Assembly (NCBI GenBank): GCA_963667595.2
Contig: CAXXWD010000001.1
Coordinates: 124,001-188,000 of the forward strand
Direction: 5' to 3'
Length of the DNA stretch: 64,000 nt
Source of the DNA: JAHJQZ01 sp963667595
GTDB taxonomy: Bacteria; Pseudomonadota; Alphaproteobacteria; Rhizobiales; Devosiaceae
In this document: positions 7,987 through 16,739 of the stretch, piece by piece
Numbering within the stretch: the first letter of the stretch is position 1
Layout of the letters: each line of letters begins with the position of its first letter
The notes under the pieces: model-generated
Database searches by the model: none
Told to the model about the DNA's origin: nothing
What the model saw: the letters and a program-made list of their open reading frames with translations, nothing else
Translations under genes and position numbers: made by a program

Positions 7987-9357
7987 CTAGGCCCCGCGGC
8001 GCTTGATCGGACCACGGGCCCAATCGGGCAGGAAGGGCTCGTGGGCGACGATAAGATCGTCGACGAGGTTCCAGATCTGGTCCAGATCGAGTTCCGCGCT
8101 GGTGTGCGGATCGACCATGGCCGCGTGGTAGATGTGTTCCTTGTTCTCGGTCAGAAGCGCCTTGACCGTCAGTTCCTGCACATTGACGTTGGTGCGCATG
8201 ATCGCGGCGAGTTGCGGCGGCAATTCGCCGACATGGGTCGGCTGGATGCCGTTGCGATCGACCAGACACGGCACTTCGACGGCGCAGCCCTGAGGCAGCG
8301 ACGTGATGAGCCCGTCATTGCGCACATTGCCGTAAATGACCGAAGGTTCATCGGTCCAGGCCGAGTTCATGATCGCGGAAGCATATTCCCGACTGGCGCT
8401 GACTTCGATCTTTTCAGCCTTGCGGTACTCCTCGGCTTCCTTTTCCCAACGCTCGATCTGTTCGACGCAACGCACCGGATATTCGTCGAGCGGAATGCCG
8501 AATTTCTCGATGAGATCGGGCCGGTCGCGCTTGATGAACCATGGAGTATATTCGGAGAAGTGCTCGGAGCTCTCGGTGACAAAATAGCCGAGTTTCAGCA
8601 GCATCTCGTAGCGCACCTTGTTCGGGCACCTGGGGTTCCAGCCCGGCTTGGGCGCGCTGCCGTCCTTGTAGGCCTTGATGAGGTCAGGATAGAGATCGCG
8701 TGTGCTGCCGTCCGCCAGGACTTCCTCGAAATTGAGGTAGAAGGCCATGTGGTTGATGCCGGCCGAGCGATAGCGGATGTTCTCGTAAGGAATGTCGAGA
8801 TCGTGGGCCAGTTCCATGGCCGTGCCCTGCACCGAATGGCACAGGCCCACCTGCTTGATCTTGGGATATTTCTCCGCGATCGCCCAGGTGTTGATGGCCA
8901 TCGGGTTGACATATTGCAGCATGATCGCGTCGGGACAGACCTCGGTCATGTCGGCGGCGATCTTCCACAGATGCGGCACCGTACGGATGCCGCGCATGAT
9001 GCCACCGACACCGAGCGTGTCGGCGATGGTCTGCCTGAGGCCGTATTTCTTCGGGATCTCGAAATCGGTGACCGTGGCGGGCACGTAGCCGCCGATCTGG
9101 AACGAAACGACGACAAAATCGGCGCCATCGAGCGCGGCGCGCTGTTCGGTATAGGTTTCGACCCTGGCCGGAACGCCGAGCGTATCGACCAGCTTTTTGG
9201 CGACGATCTCCGATTCCTCAAGACGCTTCGGATCGATATCCATCAGGGCGATGGTTGCACCCGCAAGCGCCGGACGCTGTAAAACGTCGCCAACGATGTT
9301 CTTCATGAACACCGTCGAACCGGCACCGATGATTGTTATTTTTGGATTGGCGGCCAT
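7987..9357 (-). CDS. Alpha-galactosidase/alpha-glycosidase, GH4 family (second copy)
   Basis: A 456-residue NAD/Mn-dependent GH4 enzyme, clearly related to but well diverged from the copy at 5417-6832. Rossmann motif GAGST at 11-15, NPMAINTW at 151-158, metal-binding GLCHS at 171-175, and SAGINHMAFYL further on. Last gene of a tightly packed minus-strand group: only 15 bp separate its start (ATG 9357) from the stop of the fused ABC ATPase, so it is very probably co-transcribed with the importer. This coupling is the main argument for an alpha-galactoside substrate: sugar enters intact and is cut inside the cell. Two GH4 enzymes may divide substrates (for example melibiose versus raffinose), which is inference. 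Confidence 0.86.
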   Translation of the reverse strand: MAANPKITIIGAGSTVFMKNIVGDVLQRPALAGATIALMDIDPKRLEESEIVAKKLVDTLGVPARVETYTEQRAALDGADFVVVSFQIGGYVPATVTDFEIPKKYGLRQTIADTLGVGGIMRGIRTVPHLWKIAADMTEVCPDAIMLQYVNPMAINTWAIAEKYPKIKQVGLCHSVQGTAMELAHDLDIPYENIRYRSAGINHMAFYLNFEEVLADGSTRDLYPDLIKAYKDGSAPKPGWNPRCPNKVRYEMLLKLGYFVTESSEHFSEYTPWFIKRDRPDLIEKFGIPLDEYPVRCVEQIERWEKEAEEYRKAEKIEVSASREYASAIMNSAWTDEPSVIYGNVRNDGLITSLPQGCAVEVPCLVDRNGIQPTHVGELPPQLAAIMRTNVNVQELTVKALLTENKEHIYHAAMVDPHTSAELDLDQIWNLVDDLIVAHEPFLPDWARGPIKRRGA

Positions 9358-9372
9358 GTTAGGACTCCGAAA

Positions 9373-11037
9373 TCAGGCAGCAATTTCAAACGCGGCCTTG
9401 ACCAGCCGCTCGGTGTATTCGGTCTTCGGGTTGGTCAGCACCTGATTGACCGGTCCCTGTTCGATGATCTTGCCGTGCTGCATGACCATGACGCGGTGGC
9501 ACAGGGCCCTGACCACCTTGAGGTCGTGCGAGATGAACAGGTAGGAAAGACCTTTCTCGTCCTGGAGCTTGCGCAACAGATCGATGATCTGCGCCTGCAC
9601 GGAAAGGTCGAGCGCCGAGGTCGGCTCGTCGAGCAGGATGAATTCCGGCTCGAGCGCGATGGCGCGGGCGATGGCGATGCGCTGGCGCTGACCGCCGGAA
9701 AACTCGTGCGGGAAGCGGGACAGGATGTTGGTGGGCATGCCCGCATCGCTGAGCGCCTGCCGAACCCGTTCGAGCCGCTCTCGGCCATTGCCCATGTGGT
9801 TGACGATCAGGCCTTCCTCGATGATCTGGCGGATCGACATGCGCGGGTTGAGCGAGGCATAGGGATCCTGGAAGACGATCTGCATACGCGAGCGCAGCGG
9901 GCGCATCTGCTGGCGCGTGTAGTTCTCGATTTCGATCCCGTCGAAATCGATCTTGCCGCCCTTGTTCGAGATCAGCCGGATAAGCGCCTGCCCGAATGTC
10001 GTCTTGCCCGAGCCGCTTTCGCCCACCAGCCCGAGCGTCTCGTGACGTTTCAGCTCGATGTCGAGATTGTCCACCGCGACCAGGTCGAAATAGTTGCGCG
10101 AGAAGAACCCACCATGCCGCAGGGTGAACACCACCCGGATCTTGTCGCCCTTGAGAATGGTGCCGGTATCCTCGGTCAGGGGGTTGGCCACGCCCTTGGG
10201 CTCTGAGGCCAAAAGGTGCTTGGTATAGGGATGGCGCGGATTGGAGAACACGGCCTCGGTTCGGTTGTGCTCCTTGGCCTCGCCGTTCTGCATGACATAG
10301 ACGTAGTCGGAGAACTGCCTGACGATGGTCAGATCATGCGTGATCAGGATCACCGCCATGCCGTAACGGGCCTGCAGGTCCTTGATCAGATGCAGGATCT
10401 GCGCCTGCACCGTGACATCGAGCGCCGTGGTCGGTTCGTCGGCGATAAGGATATCGGGACGGTTGGCGAGCGCCATGGCGATCATGACGCGCTGGCGCTG
10501 GCCGCCCGAGAGTTGGTGCGGATAGGACCTGAGGCGCGCCTCCGGATCCGGAATCTGCACTTCCTCGAGCAGCTTTTCGGCCCGTTCCCAGGCTTCCTTT
10601 TTGGACATCTTGTTGTGCAGGTGCAGGATCTCGGTCAGCTGCATGCCGATCGTATAGACCGGGTTGAGCGAGGACATCGGCTCCTGGAAGATCATCGAGA
10701 CCGTATTGCCCCTCAGCTTGCGCATCCGCGTTTCGCTGAACTTGAGCACATCCTCGCCATTGAGCAGAATCGACGCCTTCTGGCCCACGGTCGCGCGCTT
10801 GCCCAGAAGGCCCATGATGGTGCGGGCCGTGACGGACTTGCCGGAGCCGCTTTCACCCACGATGGCGATGGTCTCGCCCTTATGGAGCTGAAAGGACATG
10901 TACCGGACCGCGTGCACCACGCCGCCTTCCACCTTGAAGTCGACGGCAATATTACGCGCGTCGAGGATGAGTTCCCTATCGTGTTCGCCGAGATCGAAGC
11001 GCTCGGCAGGCGCGAATTCGGTCGGTTTGCTGGACAT
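9373..11037 (-). CDS. ABC transporter ATP-binding protein, two fused nucleotide-binding domains (DppD-DppF type)
   Basis: Energises the neighbouring permease pair. The 554 residues hold two complete peptide-family ATPase domains: domain 1 with GESGSGKS, LSGGQRQRVMIAMALA and LIADEPTTALD; domain 2 with GESGSGKT, FSGGQRQRIAIARAIA and ILLDEPTSALD. Both sites look intact, so both should hydrolyse ATP. ATG 11037 has a GGGAGG ribosome site; the open frame upstream runs into the permease gene and is not used. It sits 10 bp after the DppC-like permease gene and 15 bp before the GH4 gene. Peptide-family transporters with a fused ATPase are common in rhizobia and include sugar importers; the context here favours alpha-galactosides. 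Confidence 0.87.
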   Translation of the reverse strand: MSSKPTEFAPAERFDLGEHDRELILDARNIAVDFKVEGGVVHAVRYMSFQLHKGETIAIVGESGSGKSVTARTIMGLLGKRATVGQKASILLNGEDVLKFSETRMRKLRGNTVSMIFQEPMSSLNPVYTIGMQLTEILHLHNKMSKKEAWERAEKLLEEVQIPDPEARLRSYPHQLSGGQRQRVMIAMALANRPDILIADEPTTALDVTVQAQILHLIKDLQARYGMAVILITHDLTIVRQFSDYVYVMQNGEAKEHNRTEAVFSNPRHPYTKHLLASEPKGVANPLTEDTGTILKGDKIRVVFTLRHGGFFSRNYFDLVAVDNLDIELKRHETLGLVGESGSGKTTFGQALIRLISNKGGKIDFDGIEIENYTRQQMRPLRSRMQIVFQDPYASLNPRMSIRQIIEEGLIVNHMGNGRERLERVRQALSDAGMPTNILSRFPHEFSGGQRQRIAIARAIALEPEFILLDEPTSALDLSVQAQIIDLLRKLQDEKGLSYLFISHDLKVVRALCHRVMVMQHGKIIEQGPVNQVLTNPKTEYTERLVKAAFEIAA

Positions 11038-11047
11038 TCCCGCCTCC

Positions 11048-12241
11048 CTAATACGGATCGATGGCATCGCGCAGTCCATCGCCCAGCGCGTTGAACGCAA
11101 ACACGGCGATGAGCACGAAGATGACGGGCGACAAGATCCACGGATAGGACCCGATCACCGAGAAGGTGCCGGTGTCCTGCAACATCAGCCCCCAGGAAAT
11201 CAGCGGCGGCTTCACCGCGAAGCCGAGAAACCCGAGGAAGGATTCGAGCAGGATGACCGTGGGGACGGCGAGCGTCACCGCCACGATGACATGGCTCAAA
11301 ACGTTGGGCAGGATGTGCCGGAAAATGATACGGCCACTGCCCGCTCCGACCGCCATGGCCGCCCGAACGTATTCGATGCGGGCCAGTCCCATGGTCTTGG
11401 ACCTGACTTCGCGCGAAAGCTGCGCCCACATCAACGCCGCCATCACGGCGATGACGAAGCCGAGAAAGACATTGGATGGCGCCGTCACCGGAATGAGGGT
11501 GGTCAGCGCCAGATAGAGCGGCAGTTGCGGGAAGGCCAGAATCACCTCGACGAAACGCTGCATCCAGGCATCGAACTGTCCGCCCAGATAACCGGAGGTG
11601 ATGCCGATGGATGTGCCGACGATGGTCGTGATGGTGACGACGACAAGCGCGATGGTCAGCGAAATGCGGGCACCGATCATACCGCGCGAAAGGATGTCGC
11701 GTCCGAGCTTGTCAGTGCCGAGGAAATGCACCGGCGCGCCATTGGTCGACCCGAAGAAGTGGATATTGGACGGGATCAGCCAGAAGAACTCGTAGGAATA
11801 GCCGGGAACGAAGAAGCCGAGGTCGATCGGGTTCTCCATGTCGGGCGCCGTGAGCGGCTGATAGGTGATCGGATCGAGTTCGTCGGATTCAACGATCGGG
11901 TAGATCTTGGGCAGCAGCGAGAATGAGCCGTCCTGGGCCTGGAACAACAGCATGTCCGGCGGGGAGAAGGACGATCCCTGATCCTTGGGATCCATGGGTG
12001 CGAAGAAATCGGCAAACACGGCCATGACCAGCAGCATGATCATCAGTACCAGCCCGAGCATGCCGGCAAAGGAGCGCCGGAAGCGTCGCCAGACCAGAGA
12101 CAGGTAGGTCTCGTCGCTATCGGCGATGCGGTCGTCGATGACCTGTTCCTCATAGGCGAGGTCTTCGCTCTGGGAAAGATGGGATCCCGGAGCCGTGTCC
12201 GGGCCGGCGGGCGTGGCGGAGGGGTTCTGTTTGTCGGTCAT
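11048..12241 (-). CDS. ABC transporter permease, DppC/OppC type with enlarged periplasmic loop
   Basis: Inner-membrane channel subunit, 397 residues, well above the usual roughly 300 for DppC. A cytoplasmic N-terminal tail of about 60 residues precedes the first membrane helix. About 100 residues follow before the GTDKLGRDILSRG motif that normally comes soon after helix 1; this extra segment should be periplasmic and may contact the large binding protein. The coupling (EAA-like) region is at EYVRAAMAVGAGSGRIIFRH. The C-terminus DGLRDAIDPY is the family signature. ATG 12241 is chosen (GGTGGAG upstream); a GTG at 12256 would overlap the upstream gene. It starts 2 bp after the DppB-like gene ends, so translation is probably coupled. 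Confidence 0.85.
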   Translation of the reverse strand: MTDKQNPSATPAGPDTAPGSHLSQSEDLAYEEQVIDDRIADSDETYLSLVWRRFRRSFAGMLGLVLMIMLLVMAVFADFFAPMDPKDQGSSFSPPDMLLFQAQDGSFSLLPKIYPIVESDELDPITYQPLTAPDMENPIDLGFFVPGYSYEFFWLIPSNIHFFGSTNGAPVHFLGTDKLGRDILSRGMIGARISLTIALVVVTITTIVGTSIGITSGYLGGQFDAWMQRFVEVILAFPQLPLYLALTTLIPVTAPSNVFLGFVIAVMAALMWAQLSREVRSKTMGLARIEYVRAAMAVGAGSGRIIFRHILPNVLSHVIVAVTLAVPTVILLESFLGFLGFAVKPPLISWGLMLQDTGTFSVIGSYPWILSPVIFVLIAVFAFNALGDGLRDAIDPY

Positions 12242-12242
12242 G

Positions 12243-13250
12243 TCAGTTCGCTCCACCCAGACGAATGCGCGGATCCATGATCGCCAGCAGAATATCGGAG
12301 ATGATGTTGCCGATGAGCAGGGTTGCCGCCAAAACCAGCATGAAGGTCGCCGTCACCCACACGTCACCGACATTGAGCGAGCCGACGATCGCCGGGCCGA
12401 CGGTCGGGAGACCGAAAACGATGGCCACCTCGATTTCGCCGGTGAGCATATAGGGCAGAACCACGCCCTGATAGGCCACCAGCGGATGAAGGGCGTTCGG
12501 CACGGCATGGCGCATGATGACGGCCGATTCATGCAGGCCCTTGGCGCGGGCGGTCTCGACATATTGCGCCTTCAAGACATCGAGCAGATTACCGCGCATC
12601 ACGCGCATGTTGTAGGCGAGCCCGCCGAAGGTAGCGATGAAGACCACCGGCCAGATGTGTTGCACGAGATCGACGAACTTGGCCCACGACCAGGGCGCGC
12701 CGCCATATTTGGCTGAAAAGAAGCTGCCGATTTCCTGAACATTCAGTTTGAAGGCGAGAATGTAGATGATGATGATCGCCAGCAGGAATCGTGGGATCGT
12801 CATCCCCAGGAACGATATGAAGCCGAATATGGTGTCGACCCAACTGTATTGTCGGGTCGCCGCGACAATGCCGAGCGTTATGCCGATCACTGAAGCCAGG
12901 ATGTGACAGGTCAGCGCCAGCATCAGCGTCCGGCCGAGACGTTCGGAAACGACGGTGCCGACCGGCTTGTTGTAATAAAAGGAATCCCCGAAATCGAAGC
13001 GCGTGACGATGCCGGAGATCCAGTTGAAATACTGAACCGGCAGCGGGCCGGACATGCCATGCGCCGCACGATAGGCATCGGCCTGTTCCTGGGCCTGGTC
13101 ATTGGGCATATTGCCCTGACTCATCAGCTGGGACTTGAGATAGTCGGCATAGTCACCGGGCTGGGCCTTGATGATGGCGAAGGTGGCGATCGACAGGATC
13201 AGCAGCACCGGTATCGCCGCCAGAACCCGTGTCACAATGAATCTCAGCAT
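12243..13250 (-). CDS. ABC transporter permease, DppB/OppB type
   Basis: Inner-membrane partner of the DppC-like subunit, 335 residues with about six membrane helices. The typical DppB start (MLRFIVTRVLAAIPVLLILS), a periplasmic loop before helix 2 (slightly longer than usual), and the coupling segment ARAKGLHESAVIMRHAVPNA are visible. It follows the binding-protein gene after a 65-bp gap containing a hairpin, and it is directly followed by the second permease. Together with the fused ATPase and the 695-residue binding protein it forms a complete importer. Confidence 0.86.
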   Translation of the reverse strand: MLRFIVTRVLAAIPVLLILSIATFAIIKAQPGDYADYLKSQLMSQGNMPNDQAQEQADAYRAAHGMSGPLPVQYFNWISGIVTRFDFGDSFYYNKPVGTVVSERLGRTLMLALTCHILASVIGITLGIVAATRQYSWVDTIFGFISFLGMTIPRFLLAIIIIYILAFKLNVQEIGSFFSAKYGGAPWSWAKFVDLVQHIWPVVFIATFGGLAYNMRVMRGNLLDVLKAQYVETARAKGLHESAVIMRHAVPNALHPLVAYQGVVLPYMLTGEIEVAIVFGLPTVGPAIVGSLNVGDVWVTATFMLVLAATLLIGNIISDILLAIMDPRIRLGGAN

Positions 13251-13274
13251 CGCGGGATGTCCACTTCAGAAAAA

Positions 13275-13298
13275 GCAAGGGGACCTGAGCCCCCTTGC
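13275..13298 (-). terminator. Hairpin with T-tract between binding-protein and permease genes (attenuator)
   Basis: Arms GCAAGGGG (13275-13282) and CCCCTTGC (13291-13298) with an 8-nt loop. On the minus strand the hairpin is followed by TTTTTC, so it has the form of an intrinsic terminator placed inside the operon. Such a site would let more binding protein than permease be made. Confidence 0.6.
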
Positions 13299-13315
13299 CT
13301 TGTTTGGTGCTCGGG

Positions 13316-15403
13316 TCAGTCGGAAACGGGACCGTTGCCGATACCCGGTTCACCCGGGAGGGTCTTGGGATGCAGTTCGTTGCCCTGCTGGTCGGCAGTC
13401 GGCACGAACAGACGCTCGCGAATGACACTGTCTTCAGCCCAGTTGAACATGAAGATCGGCGTGCCGGGCGGGACGTTCTTGAACCGCTTGTTGATGATCA
13501 GCGCACCCGGATACTGGGTGAGACCAACGGTGTAGACGTTCTCGGTGTGGATCTTCTGGTATTCCTTCATCAACTCGGCACGCTTGTTGGTGTCGGGTTC
13601 GGCGATGAAGGCATTGGTCAGATCGACCAGTTTCTGCTCGAAGGGCAGGATGTCGACCGTACCGTCAGTACCGGCGCGGTGGAAGTAGCTCGTCTGCGGA
13701 CCAATCGGAGCCAGAGCCGACGTGTTCTGGACGACGGCGATCAGTTCGGACTGGTTGCGGAACAGGCGCCAACCCCATTTACCGCTGTTCTGGACCGCTT
13801 CAATGTTGGAACCGGAAACCAGATTGACGATGACGCGGATGCCCAGATTTTCCATCGAAGCGACCATGCCTTCGGCAAGGTTCTTTTCGGTCTGGTAGTC
13901 CGAGTTGGCCAGCAATGTCACGGAAACGTCCTGTCCGCCGGCAACGTCTGCCGGGAAGTTGACGATGCCATTGCCGTCGGTGTCCTTCAGTCCGGCCTTC
14001 TCGAGTTCGGCCTTGGCCGCTTCGAGATCGAACGGATAGTAGACGGTCGAGTCCTTGTCGTAGAACGAGGTGTCGGCATAGATGCCGCCCGGATAGGGCG
14101 TCGTGAACGGCCCCTTGACCAGGGACTGACCGAGATGGGCGCGGTCGATGGCCGAGGTCACGGCCAGGCGGAAGTCGAGATTGCGATTGAGTTCACGCAC
14201 GGCCTGTGCGCGCTCGTCCGGCTGACCCCAGCCATTGCCCGACATGTTCATGTAGACCGAGTAACCGATGGTGCGGGCACCAAAGGCCAGACGGGCCGGC
14301 GCATCGGCTTCGGCGGAGCGCTTCAGCGCCTCGACATAGCTTTCGGCCTGTTCGAGGTTGGAGAAGTCGCCCGTACCTGCCACGGCCTGAACGTCGCGGT
14401 CTGCCCAGGTCGAGAGCTTGTAGGTCATCTCGTCGAGATAAGGCAGCTGGTTGCCGGCTTCGTCGACCTTCCAGTAGTAGGGATTGCGACGCAGCACGAT
14501 GATGTCGTCAGGCCGGTATTCCACGGGAACCCAACCACCCATCACCGGGAAGTTCATGAATTCCGGCGGGAAACCGTTCTGGTATTCTTCGTAGGTGTGA
14601 TCCGAATATTTCGGATGCATCGGCTTGAGGATGTGTTCGGGAAGCGGGCAGAACCCACCATAGGCCATGGTGTAAAGGTACTGCTTGGGGAACGCGTCCT
14701 TGAAGGTCCACTTGACGGTGAAATCGTCGACCTTCTCGAGCGTGGTGCCTTCGCCGAAGCTTCCCGCGCCACCCGAATTGAGCGGCCTGACGTTCGGGTC
14801 GACGATATTGTCGTTCCAGTAGAACATGACGTCGTCGGCAGTGAACGGGACGCCGTCGGACCACTTGGCACCCTCGATCAGGTGCATGGTCAGTTCATGG
14901 CCGTCCTCGGACCAGTCCCAGCCCTTGGCGAGGTTCGGCATCGGCTCGAGTTCGTCGGCCTTGACCTCGAACAACGGACCGGTGCGCGTCAGGCATTCGT
15001 ACAAGCCGATGTCGATGCCGCCCCAGCCCTGAATCTGGCCGGCGGCATAGTTCCAGCCCTGCGGACGGGCGCCGATGACGTGGCGGATGACGTCGCCATA
15101 GGCGCCGGTGCCATCGGGCTCGTTGGCGGTCTTGTAGACCATCGGTTCCTTGGGCAGACGCTCGGCAACCGGCGGCAGCTTGCCGGTGTCGACGAACTGC
15201 TTGGTGACCCATTCGGGTTCCGAATAGGACGGCAGTGCCTTGAATTCCAGGATATCCGAGATCGACACGAAATCCGGCGACAACTGCGCGTCGAATTTCG
15301 GCGGATCTGGTGGTGTAGTCGGCGTAATTGCCTGCGCCTGCACGGCAATAACCGAAACGCCAAGCAGCAGCGCAGCCCCTCCCAGGGCGCTCAAGTATTT
15401 CAT
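13316..15403 (-). CDS. agpA: Periplasmic binding protein, peptide family 5, large AgpA-like alpha-galactoside binder
   Basis: Exported solute-binding protein of 695 residues; the N-terminus (MKYLSALGGAALLLGVSVIA, cleavage near VQAQA) is a standard signal peptide. It belongs to the oligopeptide/nickel-binding family (SBP_bac_5): AEPRLAKGW-like NLAKGWDWSEDGHELTMHL and KWSDGVPFTADDVMFYW are visible. It is about 150 residues longer than OppA/DppA. Sinorhizobium AgpA, required for melibiose and raffinose uptake, is a peptide-type binder of similar size found with alpha-galactosidase genes, and the gene order here fits. Start ATG 15403 follows GGAGGAATTC. Sugar specificity is inferred from neighbours (two GH4 genes downstream, GH27 and AraC divergent). 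Confidence 0.78.
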   Translation of the reverse strand: MKYLSALGGAALLLGVSVIAVQAQAITPTTPPDPPKFDAQLSPDFVSISDILEFKALPSYSEPEWVTKQFVDTGKLPPVAERLPKEPMVYKTANEPDGTGAYGDVIRHVIGARPQGWNYAAGQIQGWGGIDIGLYECLTRTGPLFEVKADELEPMPNLAKGWDWSEDGHELTMHLIEGAKWSDGVPFTADDVMFYWNDNIVDPNVRPLNSGGAGSFGEGTTLEKVDDFTVKWTFKDAFPKQYLYTMAYGGFCPLPEHILKPMHPKYSDHTYEEYQNGFPPEFMNFPVMGGWVPVEYRPDDIIVLRRNPYYWKVDEAGNQLPYLDEMTYKLSTWADRDVQAVAGTGDFSNLEQAESYVEALKRSAEADAPARLAFGARTIGYSVYMNMSGNGWGQPDERAQAVRELNRNLDFRLAVTSAIDRAHLGQSLVKGPFTTPYPGGIYADTSFYDKDSTVYYPFDLEAAKAELEKAGLKDTDGNGIVNFPADVAGGQDVSVTLLANSDYQTEKNLAEGMVASMENLGIRVIVNLVSGSNIEAVQNSGKWGWRLFRNQSELIAVVQNTSALAPIGPQTSYFHRAGTDGTVDILPFEQKLVDLTNAFIAEPDTNKRAELMKEYQKIHTENVYTVGLTQYPGALIINKRFKNVPPGTPIFMFNWAEDSVIRERLFVPTADQQGNELHPKTLPGEPGIGNGPVSD

Positions 15404-15439
15404 CTGAATTCCTCCAATTGCGCTTTCGCGATGCGCGTA

Positions 15440-15453
15440 TTTGCCTTTGCAAA
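15440..15453. promoter_or_regulatory. TTTGC-N4-GCAAA inverted repeat in the divergent agpA-like/araC region
   Basis: TTTGCCTTTGCAAA is the downstream (relative to the minus-strand promoter) member of a pair of similar elements in this 161-bp region. It falls within the untranslated leader of the binding-protein gene, where a bound regulator could form a loop with the site at 15527-15538. Function is inferred. Confidence 0.35.
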
Positions 15454-15491
15454 CATGTCGAGCACTCGTCGTCGAACGGCGCGCACCCTAA

Positions 15492-15521
15492 AATCTAGCC
15501 TCGGGGCTTTTCAGTCGCCAA
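15492..15521 (-). promoter_or_regulatory. Predicted sigma-70-type promoter for the agpA-like operon
   Basis: Minus strand: -35 TTGGCG (15521-15516), 18-bp spacer, -10 TAGATT (15497-15492). Leader to ATG 15403 is about 80 nt. The -35 lies about 5 bp from the TTTGC-N2-GCAA-like element at 15527-15538, the placement expected for an AraC-type activator. Confidence 0.5.
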
Positions 15522-15526
15522 TCCGG

Positions 15527-15538
15527 TTTGCTATGCAA
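15527..15538. promoter_or_regulatory. Candidate AraC-type activator site abutting the -35 box
   Basis: TTTGCTATGCAA shares its TTTGC...GCAA arms with the element at 15440-15453 and sits directly upstream of the predicted -35 of the binding-protein promoter and 27 bp before the divergent AraC start codon. A regulator bound here could act on both directions. Assignment rests on symmetry, repetition and position. Confidence 0.4.
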
Positions 15539-15564
15539 GTATTCCGGAAAATTAAGGTGCCCCC

Positions 15565-16485
15565 ATGCGAGCCCAGGAAAAAGGCCAGCGCCGCGGCGTT
15601 GTGACAATCTCAAAACCCATCGGCCGTCCGGATCGCCAGTTTTATGCCAAGTCCAGCGCTTTCGGGCGGTTCGGCATGCGCTGGTTTCGGCCCGTGGTCA
15701 TGTCGACTCCTCACATGCACGGCCATATCGAGATGAACTGGCTGAGCGCCGGACATATGGATTACCTCTTCGACGGCCGGCCCGTTCACGTCGAGTCCGG
15801 CCGGCTCTCGGCCTTCTGGGCCGGAATTCCGCATCAGACCACCCACATCGATTACGGTCCGGACGATGATGGCCAGCAATGCAACATCTATTTGCCGCTC
15901 GATCTGTTCCTGCACATTCCGCATATCGAGCATCTGCATGAGGAGATGATGGGCGGCGCCGTGCTCGGGTTCCGGGCGGACGCGGTCGGCGTCGGCACCC
16001 TGCACCGCTGGTACGGCGATTACCGCAGCGGCGATCCCGAGCGCCAGGACATCCTCAGAACCGAGATTTCCACCATGCTCAGGCGCGCGATGCTGATCGG
16101 CTGGGATACGCTGATGCCGGCCTGGATCGAACCGACGGCGGCAAACCCGCGTCAGGCGCCGCCGGTGAGATACGTCGTCGCCATGGTCAGCTACATTCTT
16201 GAAAACCTGGCCGAGCCGCTCTCGGTCGAAGACGTGGCCAAGGTGGTTGGCCTGCACCCCAACTACGCCCTGTCCCTGTTCACCAGCGTCATGCGCGTAC
16301 CGATTCGTAAATTCGTCATCCGCATGCGGCTGGTCAGGGCGCGCGCCCTGTTGTTCGAAAGCAATCTGTCGATCGCCAATGTCGCCTTTCAGTCCGGCTT
16401 CAACTCGCTTTCCCAGTTCTATTCGCATTTCAAACGCGCCTATGGCGTAACGCCAATGGAAATGCGCCGGCGCCTTATCCACTAG
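15565..16485 (+). CDS. AraC-family transcriptional regulator
   Basis: Regulator of 306 residues. The N-terminal cupin-like half (about 20-190) includes STPHMHGHIEMNWLSAGHM and VESGRLSAFWAGIPHQTTHI. The C-terminal double helix-turn-helix comprises LSVEDVAKVVGLHPNYALSL and LSIANVAFQSGFNSLSQFYS, with the VTPMEMRRR end. It is only distantly related to the regulator at 6950. It is divergent from the AgpA-like operon and 254 bp upstream of the GH27 gene on its own strand, so it may control either. Start ATG 15565; a promoter pair and two symmetrical sites lie in the 161-bp gap. Confidence 0.84.
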   Translation: MRAQEKGQRRGVVTISKPIGRPDRQFYAKSSAFGRFGMRWFRPVVMSTPHMHGHIEMNWLSAGHMDYLFDGRPVHVESGRLSAFWAGIPHQTTHIDYGPDDDGQQCNIYLPLDLFLHIPHIEHLHEEMMGGAVLGFRADAVGVGTLHRWYGDYRSGDPERQDILRTEISTMLRRAMLIGWDTLMPAWIEPTAANPRQAPPVRYVVAMVSYILENLAEPLSVEDVAKVVGLHPNYALSLFTSVMRVPIRKFVIRMRLVRARALLFESNLSIANVAFQSGFNSLSQFYSHFKRAYGVTPMEMRRRLIH

Positions 16486-16739
16486 AACCAGGCGTTTTGA
16501 GTGCATCAAGCCGTCCGACTTTCTTTCCTGGGGGTCGCGGCGGTTTGCACCAATGACCACAAGTCCGTTTTTCGTCCGCAGCGCCCGGCCTCGCCTTTTG
16601 TCTTGTGATCGACAATCGATAAAACCCGGAAAAACCTGATTGGTATCCGGACGACCGGCAAAGCCAAGGTGCGCGAGTTTCTCGCCGCACGGCAGCGCGA
16701 TCCAACGGCGCGCTTTTCCCGTGAACAGCTAAAAAAGGC

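Noticed and set aside
8041..9282. 413-codon plus-strand frame opposite the second GH4 gene
   Set aside because: Shadow of the GH4 gene; the translation has no recognisable protein features.
13295..15604. 769-codon open frame on the plus strand opposite the AgpA-like gene
   Set aside because: Antisense shadow produced by GC-rich codon usage; no ribosome site or domain, while the minus-strand gene has a signal peptide and family blocks.
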